A DNA stretch of 64,000 bases from Diospyros lotus (taxonomy: Eukaryota; Streptophyta; Magnoliopsida; Ericales; Ebenaceae): contig NC_068352.1 in the NCBI RefSeq assembly GCF_014633365.1, positions 3,092,393 to 3,156,392 of the forward strand, given 5' to 3'. Within the stretch, counting starts at the first letter, position 1; the number at the start of each line of letters is the position of its first letter. Both the position numbers and the translations under genes were made by a program. Shown here one piece after another: positions 1 through 10,700 of the stretch. The notes under the pieces are model-generated. The model was not told where the DNA came from. It ran no database searches and was given only the letters and a program-made list of their open reading frames with translations.

Positions 1-415
1 ACCCCTCCCACATGCGTGGGGCAGTGTGTGGGGGGCCCTTAAGGTGAGGGATTTCATCTTTTGCAGACAAGGATAATTTGATTTCGTTGCTTCCAAATTA
101 CACCATCTCCACAGGTACATACTGCCATTGGTGTCATATTGCTTCTACATATATATATTCCCACATTTCTTTCTTCATCTAGTTGAAGCTATGCCATTCA
201 CATAACCAAATAACAACCACCGATATGAGTTGGAAATCATCACTTGTGGTTTTGGGATGTTTATGTTAAAGATGAATTCTTATGTATGATTTGAAAAATT
301 CAAGAAGTCATACGAAGTGTTACTTCATCTGACTGCACATTGCCTTTAGTTTCTAAACATATTGTCATTTAACAGGATGATGATGCAGATAAAGTGGAGG
401 TGGGAAGAGGAAGGC
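1..415. other. Unassigned left edge, no gene seen
   Basis: No convincing coding frame, RNA gene or element end is visible here. The first 50 bases are G/C-rich with a short inverted repeat around a CCCACATGCGTGGG core; the rest is ordinary A/T-rich plant intergenic sequence. It could be the tail of something starting left of the window. Confidence 0.4.
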
Positions 416-605
416 GACGATGGGGGTGGGGCGAGGAGGTGGGTGCGGCGGCGGCGGCGAAAACATTATATATACAAATATATATATATATATATACATA
501 TATACATAGTCCCTCAAATTGAAGCTCCAGCCCTCCTTTGGATTCCCTCTGGATCCGCCCCTGACGACGGGGGTGGGGTGAGGAGGTGGGTGCGGCGGTG
601 GCGGC
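416..605. repeat. Duplicated GC-rich block flanking a hAT-type terminus fragment
   Basis: A GC-rich block of about 43 bp at 416-458 recurs with a few changes at 563-605. Between them lie a (TA)n-rich stretch and a short sequence ending in TGGATCCGCCCCT (550-562). That terminus is the same as the right end of the hAT-like element ending at 4753. No matching left end was found upstream, so I read this as a terminal fragment of the same family beside or inside a duplicated GGC-rich block. The open frames across it on both strands are composition artefacts. Confidence 0.5.
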
Positions 606-1845
606 AAAAGGAGGGGGTGGGTGTGGTGGCGACGCAGATGAGTGCGGCGAGGCTGGCGATGACAAGGGTTGAGCGACAAAGGAGAGGGGTAGGGCGATGG
701 CGGTGATGGCGGGGGGCTCGGCGGTGAGAGCGGGAGTGGCGGTGGGGGGTAACGGCGACCTTGGCAGAAGGGAGGGAGAGAGAGAAGAGAAAGAGAGAAA
801 GGATGAGGGAAAATTCAGTGGGCGAGAGAGTTTGGGGGGGGGGGGTGGAATGCGAAAAAATAAAACTTACCTTAAAGACTTTCCGTAAGGCATTTTGGAT
901 ATATAGCATTATTCTCAGATAAAGGCACAAAATATTGGGAGGAAGCAACAAATATTACAGTAAATGCCCTGACTGAGTTAACACAGAATATTAAAAAAAC
1001 ATAAATTAATAGATTGGATAGGTTGAATAAATTCTCAGTGCAATAGCTGGTAGTTTTTTAATGTTGGTTATATCCCTTGTTAGCAATCTCGGGTATCGAA
1101 AAAATTCAGAATAATAAAAATACGAGTATTATTCGGTTTGATATATTTTAAATACAGTAAAAAATTCGGTCAAATATTCATCATACGAAAAAAATTCAGA
1201 ATAGAATTAATTCGTATTTAATATATTTTAATTGAATAAATTCGATAATAAAAATTTGACATATTATATATGTATATAAATATATTCCTAATAAATAACT
1301 AAATAACTCATTAAATAGAAAAATATAATTCTATATTTTTACTAATATTATCAAATGAGAATTGTTAAGGGATCCATTCATATATGCATACAAATATATT
1401 TGGAGTGAGATAGAAATGGATAAGGAATTTGAGAAGAAAAATAAATATAAATAAAAATATTTAAATATAAGGATATTTTTTTTATTTTTAATATCTAATG
1501 AGGTTAATTAACTGTAAGGGAAAATTTACACCATTATATTCATCCCAAAAGAAGCAGACAAACTGAATAGGATGAGATTTCACATAACTAAGGAACCGGT
1601 TAAATCGTAAAGCAATCCGTGTCACACTAAAGGAGACATAGTAAAATGCAATAGATACAGTGACAGCATTAACAGAATGTGAACATGCAATCCTAATAAC
1701 TTCCTTTCACTTACAGGTTTCTCTCAATGTTCAAATATAAAAATCTTTGAGTTGTACAGATACCAAGCATCATTACCTTCCAATTTCCAAAGAAAGAGGG
1801 TGGATCAGTGAAAAACAACCAGCAAAAGAAAAAGAAAAGAGAAAT
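606..1845. other. Non-coding repeat-like stretch
   Basis: The first 250 bases are very G-rich (GGCGG, GGGAGAG runs, a G-run near 834-845). The rest is A/T-rich, with repeated ATTCGGT/GAAAAAATTCAGAAT words at 1090-1210 that look like an old inverted-repeat element without clear ends. The part at about 1403-1545 recurs near 30500 (listed separately). No gene was recognised. Confidence 0.4.
1403..1545 (+). repeat. Dispersed repeat, copy 1
   Basis: About 145 bp matching 30500-30660 in the same orientation. Shared words in order are ATAGAAAT.GATAA, TTTGAGAAGA, AAATAAATATAAATAAA, TTTAAATATAAG, a T-rich run, GAGGTTAATTAA and TAAGGGA. Neither copy codes or has obvious terminal repeats, so the class is unknown. 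Confidence 0.55.
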
Positions 1846-2523
1846 CAGGGGCGGATCCAGGAATTTAGGTTGGGGGTTGAAATTTAAAAAATTAATGTAA
1901 TAAAAATTTTATGTAACTGTTCGTGATTTTATATAACCCACGAATAACACGTAAGTATACGCGATCAAGACAAGTAAAGTGATAAATAAGATATTATTCC
2001 CATGGAGATTGGTTACTAATATTTTAAATACTAAAATTATTCACAATTAACTATATTTGGACAATTGATTAATTAAAAAAATTAATTAATAAATAACTAA
2101 CAATTAACTAAGAATTAAAAATTAATTGATTAAGACCTAGGGTTTTCTAAATTCACCTAGCAAATTCACTTTATCAAATTATCTCAATTTTTGATTGATT
2201 AGATTACGAACTATGTGAATGAAGCACTCTAATTTAATTGTTAGCCTATGTCTAGATCTAACAAGTTTATTCAACTAATTTAACTCACTATATGTCTATG
2301 TGAATTAGAATTAGAGAATACATCATGCATAGGTATTCATTATATGAAAATATTCATTACAAATATAATCACAAATTGCACATGTAATCAAGTGAATGTC
2401 TTTCCCAATTAACATATGGTATTTGATTCAAAGTTTACTTCTTATTTATCTATGTCTAGTATCATAAGAAATCTCAAATCATGTAATTGATGATCAAGCA
2501 ATTACAAGCATTAAATTTAAAAC

Positions 2524-2639
2524 AAAATAAACATAGTTGATGTAACAATCACAACCAAAAATTAAGTAAATTAATAAAATTAAAATAAACATAGTTGATG
2601 TAACAATCACAACCAAAAATTAAGTAAATTAATAAAATT
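2524..2639. repeat. 58-bp tandem duplication inside the hAT element
   Basis: Two directly adjacent, almost identical 58-bp copies start at 2524 and 2582 (AAAATAAACATAGTTGATG in each). There is no coding meaning; it looks like a recent slippage or unequal-exchange duplication within the transposon. Confidence 0.8.
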
Positions 2640-2741
2640 TCAATGCATAGGATCCTTTAAAAACCCTAAACAATTATTTAGCCACTCATAATAAATACAA
2701 TATTTTCAAAATCAATCAAGAGTTGCTGCATAATTAAAATC

Positions 2742-3116
2742 TTAAACAATCGAAGAAAAACAGAAAACGAAAAGGCAAAAGAAGGAATGAAAGAAGCCCT
2801 TGTCCAGATCTGGAATCAGATTTGATTCAGAACGGATCCAACGGTTTTGCCGCTTGCATCCGTTTGCTGCTTCGGAGGAACAGCGTGTTCTTGCTTTGCT
2901 GTGCACGGCCGTCCAATTTCTTCCTGTTGCATTATAATTCTGCTGCTGCCTTCTCCTTAATTTCTTCTTGACTATGTGTGGTCCCAGAGCCTTCAATTCC
3001 TTCAATTCCCTTGCGTCGTTCCAAGCCTCCAAAATCCTCCCTTCATCTGTGCGCATGTTATAATATATATGCATACACATGGGCTTAGCCCTCCCCTGCA
3101 CATTCACGGCACTCAC
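2742..3116 (-). CDS. Unrecognised 124-codon open frame inside the hAT element
   Basis: An open frame of 124 codons with ordinary base composition, unlike the surrounding A/T-rich DNA. The product would be basic in its middle (KKKLRRRQQQ) with a hydrophobic tail (FFHSFFCLFVFCF). No domain is recognised. It could be captured host sequence, part of an older LTR swallowed by the element, or chance. I cannot assign a function and doubt that it is translated. Confidence 0.15.
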   Translation of the reverse strand: MSAVNVQGRAKPMCMHIYYNMRTDEGRILEAWNDARELKELKALGPHIVKKKLRRRQQQNYNATGRNWTAVHSKARTRCSSEAANGCKRQNRWIRSESNLIPDLDKGFFHSFFCLFVFCFSSIV

Positions 3117-4179
3117 TTAATAATATCATTATAATATATATAAGTAATGTAATATATAACATATAATATACAATATGTAATATATAATATAGTATAATAT
3201 AATATATATAAAATTTAATATGCTGTTAATTATATTAATTTTATTTATATTATAATAATAATTATTTTTAATATTTATTTTTATTATAATATTAATTTTA
3301 AAATTAATTTTATAATATCTTTTTTTTTCTTTTCTTTACTTTTTATGCCAAACTCTTCGAATTTATTTCATGTGCTAGATTCCTACAAAAAGATTAAAAT
3401 AATATAAAATTCATATAAATACATATTTTTTATAAGAAAATAGCACAAAATTAAGATAAAATTTAGATAAAAATATGCATATAATTAAGCCAGATCAGTA
3501 ACCAAAAAATTAGTACAATAAATTTTCACTAAACTTGTGTTCGACGAAATTTTGAAACAAAAAATTCATTAAACTTGTGCTAGATTGATTTTGCTCACTA
3601 TGAATTGAAGTACTTTTACTGGTGTGATGATGTGATGATCTCTCTTTTTGAAAAAAGATAACAATGTTTTTCCTTTCTTCGTAGAAAATTATTGTTTCAT
3701 TATAAATTCTAAGATACATAAACAAAAAATAGCACAATTCAACAATGAACAATTAAAATATTTAACTCAAAATTTGAGGCAAATGCAAGACAATCCAACA
3801 ACAGTATTTTTAGAGTTTAAACAAGAGAAGACAAAAAAATGGTCAATTCAAATATTCAATAATAAATTCACAATAACAAATTCAAATTCTAGGCTTCCAG
3901 CCACGCCAATTCCTAAGTTCCTAACTAAATGCAGTAGTAAAATAGGTAAGCATACACAAAATTAGCAGAAAATCACTTAAAGGATGCTGAAAAAATTGCT
4001 GAGATTTCAACAACAAATCAAGCACAAACAAGGAAAAAAAATATGGGCGAAAAATAAAAAAACTATATAGATTTATCTATCAATCAAGAGATTCAAAGAA
4101 CTGAAATAGATAAAACATACCTGGGCTCAAATGAAGCAAATCTGGGTTTGGGGGAGGGGGGGAACGAAGACCTGAATCA

Positions 4180-4530
4180 GAGGGCAGCGAGCAAGAGAAC
4201 CCAACTGGCCGAGCGAGCGTGGGGGCTAGGGCGAGCGAGAGCAAGAGAGAGGCAATCAGGTAGAGAGCGAGGGCGAGAGCAAGAGAAAGGCAGCGAGAGC
4301 CGGAGGGCGAGCGAGAGCAAGAGAGCCAGAAAGCGAGGGCGAGAGGTAGCGAGAAAGGCCGAGGTCGAGGTCGAACGAGAGCAAGAGAGGCAAAGAGCGA
4401 TGGCGAGAGGCAGCGAGGGCGAGCGAGAGCAAGAGGGGCCAAGGTCAAGCTCGAGCGAGAGCAAGAGAGAGCCAGAGAGCAAGGCCAAGCACGAGCAGAC
4501 GAGCAAGAGAAGAGGAGGCAGAGAGCGAGA
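4180..4530. repeat. Purine-rich minisatellite (GCGAGAGCAAGAGAG-type units)
   Basis: Irregular tandem units built on GCGAGAGCAAGAGAG and GGCAGCGAGAG fill about 350 bp. The array lacks stops, so it opens frames on both strands: Arg/Glu/Ser-rich on plus, Leu/Ser/Ala-rich on minus. These are typical artefacts of a non-random repeat. It lies near the right end of the hAT element and may serve as subterminal repeats or simply be slippage DNA. Confidence 0.75.
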
Positions 4531-4865
4531 GGCAGCGAATGGTGAGTTGTGAGCGAGAGTGAGTTTGACAGAGGAAGAAGATGAGAAGGGTTTGCAGGCA
4601 AGTGGGTTGGGCTGGGAAAAATTAGGGTGGGCTAGGCTGAGCTTGGGCTGGGCTAAGACTAAATAATCAAAAAATTTACTCTAGCAATTTAATTTTTGCT
4701 GTGGGCTGCCCTGGGCTTCAGCCCAGGGCAACTCACACGTGGATCCGCCCCTAAGAGAAACAGACAACTTTATTAGACACAAGCAGCAACATGCAAGGCC
4801 CACACGCTCCTGATTAAAAAGAAAACTCCTGATTTATTTAGTGGGACCATCACAATCAACAAGCT

Positions 4866-5512
4866 CTAAACAATTCTTAGAGTGATGCCTTTCATTCCAT
4901 AACTGGCCCCGCAAGAATAGACAAAAATGGGGACCAATTGATATTCACGCCACCATCCATGGTGATCTTCCAAATAACCGCGAGGACAACTTGTGCAACA
5001 CTCAGAAGGATGGGTGCCAAGAAGAATGACTCTACTGCTTGCTGGATCTGCAGGCACTGGAAAATTCTTGTACTCCTCGCAATCCCCATTACAAAAACCA
5101 GGAACTACATTTCCATAGGGATGAATTTGTTGGGCAATTTCTAAACTAAGAGATTGTGTGCTTTTTTTTCCTTCTGCCTCCTTGTACTCAAGATGAACCC
5201 CAACCTCCTTCACTTGATAACGATCACTTTTAATTGAAATATTCACTTCATCTCCACCTTCCAACTGATCCTCAAACTTCCATTAACTTAACCACATCAT
5301 GTCCTCACCAGCTCTTGGAATCCCATGAACTTCTGGGCATTACTGATAATTGTGTGTTATTGCCAGCCTCCCATCCCAAAATAAACAGATGAAGCATTGG
5401 AAGCCCCAGGGTTGGGAAGTGCATAAACAGAACATGCAGACAAACCTTGAGTTCTGAAATTAGCATCAGAAGGCATGGTAAAAGTTATTGAGTGTGAGCG
5501 GAAGATCTACAA
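4866..5512 (-). pseudogene. TNL resistance-gene C-terminal (C-JID-like) exon, degraded
   Basis: Read on the minus strand, a splice-acceptor-like TTTTGTAG ends at 5513. The following frame carries IFRSHSITFTMPSDANF and GLSACSVYALP. A frame change then leads to GIPRAGEDMMWLS, an in-frame TAA, and WKFEDQLEGGDEVNISI with KEVGVHLEYKE, ending at 4866. This pattern is the post-LRR jelly-roll (C-JID) region of TIR-NBS-LRR immune receptors, which helps recognise pathogen effectors in intact proteins. The stop in the exon, the frame change and apparent missing sequence make it a pseudogene. It is the downstream partner of the LRR exon at 6252-6960. The last 132 codons form one open frame, so local decay is modest. 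Confidence 0.7.
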
Positions 5513-5986
5513 AACAATATGTTAGTGCAATATAATCAACAAAACAGAATTTGAAAATGCACACAAAGTATATGAAAAAACTCCCTAGTAGTCATGATGA
5601 CTGCATTCAAGGCTCAGATCTAGACAACGAATCACTATTTAGGCAACACCGAGAATAGAGCCACCAAGTCCCAACAAAAACCCAACCCTGAACCGCCCAA
5701 TCGCCCCTCTCTCTTTAGGCTGAAAACAACCTCTCTTGCCAACAGAATGCTCTTCACGAAGTAGAGTCCACAAAGGAACAAGAATCACGAAGATAAAGCG
5801 AGAAGAGAGAAGTGAGAATGAATCAATCGTAAAAGCTTACCTTCTAAGGATTGGCCATACCGAATATATAGAGAATAAAATCGGTGAGGCACAGCTAGAA
5901 ATGGAAAGAGATCACCGCACAAATCAGCAAGGAAATGTCGCACAAAGCAGCAAGGAAAGATTGGATATGGGAGATATTTGGGGCTG

Positions 5987-6040
<54 letters not shown>

Positions 6041-6250
6041 ATTTCAATGGGCGGGGCTTCTCATTTCCTGAGCAAAAGCCCATTTCTCCTCCAAAGAAAT
6101 GACTAATGGGCTTATGGCAATTGGGCTGCCAGTAAGTGGTGATTTTGGGTCATACTTCAATCACAAGTCGAGGCCTATGAAGATTAGACCCACCCGAAAC
6201 ATCATCATCGCCTTGGGCCTTATTTGGAAACACAACCTAACATTGAGGAT
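5513..6250 (-). promoter_or_regulatory. Intronic or promoter-like DNA between the two TNL exons, with (GA)n
   Basis: This separates the two TNL exons and contains a pure GA microsatellite at 5991-6039. On the minus strand, downstream of that CT-rich tract, are CTCTATATATTCGG and a strong donor-like site (AGAAG|GTAAGC at about 5841-5846), which look more like a promoter plus untranslated first exon than a plain intron. If real, a short transcript could begin near 5990 and splice to the acceptor at 5513. This is inference; the region codes for nothing I recognise. Confidence 0.3.
5991..6039. repeat. (GA)n microsatellite
   Basis: About 49 bp of uninterrupted GA repeat, CT on the minus strand. 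CT-rich tracts are common in plant 5' leaders. Likely length-polymorphic. Confidence 0.95.
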
Positions 6251-6251
6251 C

Positions 6252-6960
6252 CTACGTTGTTAAGACTGAATCTGTTAGGCTTCTTGTTTCCAAGCACATA
6301 AATGCAAAATGTACAAGGCCCGTGTAATCCTTATACAAAAAAACAACATAAGTTAAACAGTAAAATACAACCCCCAGAGCGAGAGCAGGAGGAGACATCC
6401 ACGTTTTATGTGATGCAGACATTGATAAAAACTCTATATATGTTTTTTCCATGCCTTCGAAGTCACATAAGCCCAAATTGTTAATTAGCTCTGCATCAAC
6501 ACTTTCTAAGAGTGTTACTTTGAATAAGCCGGAAATCTCAACTAGCCTTGGGCAAGAAGAATAACATAAGATTTTTAAGGTTAAATCTACTAATTCGAAG
6601 CTTATTTTTTCCAACAATTCACTGCCAGTAACCCACAATTCTAAACTTTGATGCAGCCTGTGAAGTGTGAAAAGCCTTGGGCATAATTTTAACCATAGCC
6701 TCTTGAGCCCCAAAAGATCCCTAATGCAATTTGGGAGGCTACAAATTGGATTATGGCTCAAATTCAACATCCGCAATGAGGATAAGTTGCTAAATTCCCT
6801 AGGGAAACTGTCATCAGACATATTGCAATTTGCAAGACTTAAACGTACCAAAGATTGTGGAAAAGAAACCCATGAAAATTCTGGCTGAATTCTTAGATTT
6901 AGTGGCCAAGGCCATGTAGACAAATGCCATGCTTTCACCTCCTGAGTGATGGAGAATAAT
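6252..6960 (-). pseudogene. TNL leucine-rich-repeat exon, 5'-truncated
   Basis: The minus-strand frame encodes typical TNL LRR sequence: FPQSLVRLSLANCNMSDDSF, FSNLSSLRMLNLSHNPICSL, LKRLWLKLCPRL and LINNLGLCDFEGM. A likely acceptor (CATCACTCAG) precedes GAGGTGAAAGCATGG near 6955, so the ATG at 7007 is probably intronic and not a start. No TIR, NB-ARC or earlier LRR exon is present; the Cassandra remnant begins at about 7010. With 4866-5512 this is the 3' third of a TNL gene on the minus strand. Its last ~60 codons (hydrophobic, FYCLTYVVFLYKDY) look like read-through into an intron. The LRR stretch itself shows no stop, suggesting fairly recent loss. Confidence 0.7.
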
Positions 6961-7009
6961 TGATTTATTGCAATTCCATATGCTAGAAGCATTGCCAAAG
7001 AATTCATAT

Positions 7010-7398
7010 TGAGTCCCTTAGGGGGGGTGCAAACCTCAGTGAGGACACTGAGTCCCTAAGGGGGGTGCGTGTAGGCACCTTAAGCAAATCTCACATCAGC
7101 CATGCAGGGGAGGAGATCTGGGCCCGATTGTAAGATTGCATGACGAGGACGTCATGTGCTCAAGGGGGGAGAATGTAATACCCTAAGAGCCCAGAGAAGA
7201 GTAGTATATATCAAGAATAAGTAAAGAAGTAAACAACACCAGTTAGATACCTTTTGGGCTGAATGTTGGCAAAAAACTCCGAGGTTAAGCGTGTTTGAGC
7301 TGGGAAAGTTCAAGAATGGGTGACCCCCTGGGAAGTTTGCGTAGGCCCATCAGGGTAAGTTGTTTCGGTCTTTCCTATCGCTCAATCGAGATGTTACA
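7010..7398 (+). mobile_element. Cassandra-type TRIM, 3' part with LTR containing a 5S rRNA-like promoter
   Basis: The LTR at 7174-7398 starts TGTAATACCC and ends GATGTTACA (TGTAA/TTACA inverted ends). It is preceded by a polypurine tract CAAGGGGGGAGAA (7161-7173). Within it, 7281-7332 matches the 5S rRNA internal promoter (GGTTAAGCGTGTTTGAGC as box A, AGAATGGGTGACC as box C). Cassandra elements carry such 5S-derived Pol III promoters in their LTRs. The internal part 7010-7173 includes GACGAGGACGTCATGTGC. No complete 5' LTR was found, so this is a 3' portion. It lies directly upstream of the TNL fragment and may mark the break that truncated that gene. Confidence 0.75.
7281..7332 (+). promoter_or_regulatory. 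5S rRNA-like Pol III promoter inside the Cassandra LTR
   Basis: GAGGTTAAGCGTGTTTGAGC resembles 5S box A and GAATGGGTGACCCCCTGGGA resembles box C, at 5S-like spacing. Flanking 5S sequence is missing, so this is not a 5S rRNA gene. Known Cassandra elements keep this block as a Pol III promoter. Confidence 0.7.
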
Positions 7399-7727
7399 AG
7401 AACAAACATTAGCTCATCTCTAAAAAGAAGTGAAATAAAAGAAGACAACATTGAAAAATGATTTTTTCACTATTTTTTCATTTTCTAAAAAAAAATTGAG
7501 CAAAACACAATTATTTTTTAAAAGTTAATACTAGAAGACCGCTTTCTCACCCATATAAGACTCACGTTGGTGTAGGGGTCAACGATCAATTGGTAGTATT
7601 AATAAGGAAGATATAGAGCCACTTTTAGGACAAGCAGCTCGAAAGAAGAAAACATAGTCCGTCTCGTAATCTAGAAAGCCTTCAAGCAACAACCACCAAA
7701 AGAGGTAACAAAAGCAGTAGGTGGATC
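7399..7727. other. Non-coding; shares ~80 bp with about 35780-35880
   Basis: No gene seen. A stretch around 7400-7490 containing GAAGTGAAATAAAAGAAGACA followed by a T-rich run resembles about 35785-35880 in the same orientation, so both belong to an unnamed dispersed repeat. Confidence 0.35.
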
Positions 7728-7900
7728 GCCCTCGTGGGCATAGCCCAGCAGTTGGGGGAGAACGCGATTGAAGAATCTTGGACTGTAGCCGTTATATAAC
7801 CAGTAAGAGGTCCCGTGTTCGATCTTAGATTATTGAGTTTCGTGATTTATCTCATCTCCTATGGGACTGGTGAGGAGGAGGCCCTTAAAATGATGTCACC
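7728..7900 (+). mobile_element. tRNA-derived SINE
   Basis: A box-A-like TAGCCCAGCAGTTGG (7741-7755) is followed about 60 bp later by a box-B-like GTGTTCGATCT (7815-7825), the internal Pol III promoter layout of tRNA-derived SINEs. The body continues through TCCTATGGGACTGGTGAGG to a T-rich end near 7900. It has no coding capacity and would be retrotransposed by LINE machinery. Target duplications were not resolved. Confidence 0.6.
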
Positions 7901-10290
7901 TTTTGAAGAAAAGCAGCAGTTGGATGAGAAAAAATTGCCAACTTAGGTTGCTGTTCCAGCACCATCGAGTAGTTGAGAGAATTAATCTAATTATGGAACT
8001 TCAATTATGGGCCTGAAATTGAAGTTGTTCCTCAGCTTGACTCAAATGTTATTGGCCACAATACAACTCGCACATTTTTATATCAATACGTCACATCTGA
8101 AAACCATAGAGGCTGGAATATAGGAGTTCTGTACCAAAAAACTTTTCATTGTTTAAGGTCCTAAGGGAACCTATTTCGTAGGTTAGAAATTTGCAGAAGA
8201 AACATGGCATCACTGGTTTTGGATCCAAATTATAGGTTCAGTTTACTATGTTTAGCAGCATAAATTTGGAAATATCAAAATAGTATGGTATGGACCCAGA
8301 CAAAACAAAATAGTGTGGTATTGAAGGAAATGATAGAATATGAGGGAGAAGGGTGAGCGAATCTAATGGCATATACATGACCAGAAAAAAGGAAACCAGG
8401 TAGACGCTAAAGATGTTCTGAAAGTTTCATGGAGGGTGGATCACTTTATTATTAAAGGGAATATTGCAACACTTCCACCCAAACTATACTCATGGAACCA
8501 TATAGTTTCTTTGCAAGGCAACAGGAAATGCAAAGAGTATTTTTTTTCTTTAAAAAAATACATGCTTGTTGAGAACAATGATACTGCATAAGAATGGCAA
8601 TTTCAAAATTTTTATTGATTTACTAAAATGTGCCAAGTCAAGGCCTACTTAAAAAAGCACGCCATTGAACATATGGGCTCTTAACAAATCTCTCCAGCTT
8701 CATAAGTACTTAAGAAAATATATTTTTTTAAAAAAAGGAAAGCAAACTGTTTTTCATTTTTCTTTTATAGGTAACAAGTCAAAAGCACAAGCTATTACGT
8801 GAAGTATGGTGGATAATTGAAGAAGTGGGGCAGCTTGAAATCTCCCAATTTCTGCATCCTTCTACCTTATTACTTTATGAGATGTATGAAGTGAATCTGT
8901 TTAACAGATAACAATAACGATAAAGCAGTTAGCAAACAAAGATATAGCAACATCAATCATTGCACGATGCAGTATAAGCAAAAAATTAAAAAAAAAAAAT
9001 CCATTTTCCCATCGAACTTAACATTTGGCTTAAATATCACATCCATAATTGAACATATTTATAGACTTGGATATCCAAAGAAAATGGGATCTGTAGAAGC
9101 ACACATACATGAATATAATATATATTGATAAATTATTAGCAGATAATATAGATAGATACAAAGGATCTTTCAGACAATTTACCAAATAAGTGGAGGTCAT
9201 CAAACAAAACAATAGGCACTTGCATGGAATCAAAAAACCAACAACAACAATAACAAGCCTAAATCTGATTAGGTGGGATCAATTACATGAATTCTAGATC
9301 TCCAACCATCTTTATTCGGGGAAAAAGCAAACCATAAGATTAATACTAGTTATGAGCAAACCGGCCAATTGAGATTTGTCAGTGTAAATCACTTACCTAG
9401 AGAAGAGTCCAAGATGGTGAGAAAGACACGGGGTGGGGGTGGGTAGAAGGTCTTACCTATTAGCCACTTGAAGGAATACATATCCTAGACGGCTATGGAT
9501 AGTCCATAGTCCTGATCAGTTGAGTTCAACTCATGTTTGGGTCAATCATCATTTAACTATGACCAAACTTTTGAACAAATAGATTGTATGCACAAATCAA
9601 AACCCACTCATCTAATCATTATTGTCAAAACTATTGTATAGAGGGAAAACAAAGGTTTTACATTGCCCCTTAACTCAAAGCTGTGTCACAACAATTTATA
9701 AATTTTGAACTTTGTGCACATATAAAAATGGGACCTCATGTAACTTAAAGCCAGATATGAATTACATAGAAAAATCTCGACTATAAAAATGTGCATTCGA
9801 GTGAGCATGTTTTTTACATATGTCTAGTAGGTTGCTCCAAGACTACAAAAATGTCTTGAGAGAGAGAGAGCACTACAAATGCGCCAAATTATATAAAACT
9901 CCAGCTGATTGAAGCACAGTAAATAGAAGAAAAGCGGGAGCTCTATTCCTGATCAACTGCAGAAACTAAGATAAATTCCCAAAAATGAAAACCCGAATTC
10001 TCGAATTTCCTTCTACATGTACATTTTCCCATTAAATAACCAATCCAATAAATGAATTTCAAGACAAAACCCATTTTTTTCACCCCATTCCCAAACCAGA
10101 CAGGAAAAACAAGCCAATCGGCCTTCAATTCTTTCACTTTATTTTTGTTGTCTTTCATTTTCCGTTTTCCTCTCCTCATCAAATCCAAATCCAAACGCAA
10201 TGAAAGCAAAACAAATGAAAATCCGTCGATTCAACGTACCAGAAGGAGTGCTCAAGCACGCAAGCTTCGTTCGTCCTTTCCCTTTCCTTC
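7901..10290. other. Long non-coding stretch
   Basis: About 2.4 kb without a convincing coding frame. Around 9240-9480 there is an old repeat-like block starting with CAACAACAATAACAAGCC and ending in a G-rich run (GGGGTGGGGGTGGG), resembling common plant SINE tails, but I cannot place its promoter boxes. The rest could be an intron of a minus-strand transcript starting near 13680, though no exon was found. Confidence 0.35.
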
Positions 10291-10700
10291 AGATACGTAT
10301 ATATATATATATATATACACAACCAGTAACGTTTACAAGGATTAAAACTAGAAGAAGAACGAATCGAATCGAATCGATAGCAGTGATTGATAAATACTTC
10401 TTGAGTACTTCAAATCTGGAACTGAGATGCGTGAGGTAATTGATCGAATGATCGGTACCCTGCTCTCTCTGTCTCTCTCTCTCTCGTAATTAGATACGAT
10501 GGACTGAGGTGGCTGACGACCGTACTCCAGCATTGCCATCGACTGCAAATGAAGTTCGAAGAAGACGATGGCAGAGTAAGAATGGACTTACCGGCAGGCG
10601 GCGACGATCGGGCTGGTGGGTTAGAAGTGCACCGCTGGTTGAGAGAACACAGAGAAGAAATGTGGTGCGGCGCTGGTAGAGAGAACACAGAGAAGAAATA
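10291..10700 (-). other. Possible 5' leader exon region, minus strand
   Basis: This contains a (TA)n run (about 10298-10317), a CT-rich tract (10461-10486) and, near its right end, two copies of GAGAGAACACAGAGAAGAAAT 40 bp apart. On the minus strand a GC-richer segment around 10580-10690 ends in a donor-like GCCTGCCG|GTAAGTCC. That composition resembles a plant 5' untranslated exon. Short frames cross it on both strands but none is recognisable. Weak evidence. Confidence 0.2.

Larger units (their letters stand above)
1838..4761. mobile_element. Non-autonomous hAT-type DNA transposon with 8-bp target duplication
   Basis: The element runs 1846-4753. Its left end starts CAGGGGCGGATCCA and its right end is TGGATCCGCCCCTA, giving imperfect inverted ends with A/GGGGCGGATCCA in common. 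The flanks are agagaaat (1838-1845) and agagaaac (4754-4761), an 8-bp duplication with one mismatch, as hAT transposases make. At 2.9 kb there is no transposase. Inside are a 58-bp tandem duplication (2524-2639), A/T-rich DNA, a 124-codon frame of unknown origin (minus 2742-3116) and a purine-rich minisatellite (4180-4530). It must be mobilised in trans if at all. The class is inferred from the termini and duplication length. Confidence 0.75.

Noticed and set aside
4080..4601. Long overlapping open frames on both strands in the hAT interior
   Set aside because: They lie in a purine/pyrimidine minisatellite with no stops; the products are Leu/Ser/Ala or Arg/Glu runs, a composition effect.
6955..7007. 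ATG at 7007 as the start of the LRR protein
   Set aside because: An acceptor-like CACTCAG lies before the conserved LRR sequence; the upstream codons look intronic.
7278..7346. 5S rRNA gene
   Set aside because: Only the internal promoter blocks match and TG..CA LTR ends surround it; a Cassandra LTR explains it.
7728..7830. tRNA gene
   Set aside because: Box A and B are present but no cloverleaf or anticodon stem is apparent; a SINE body follows.
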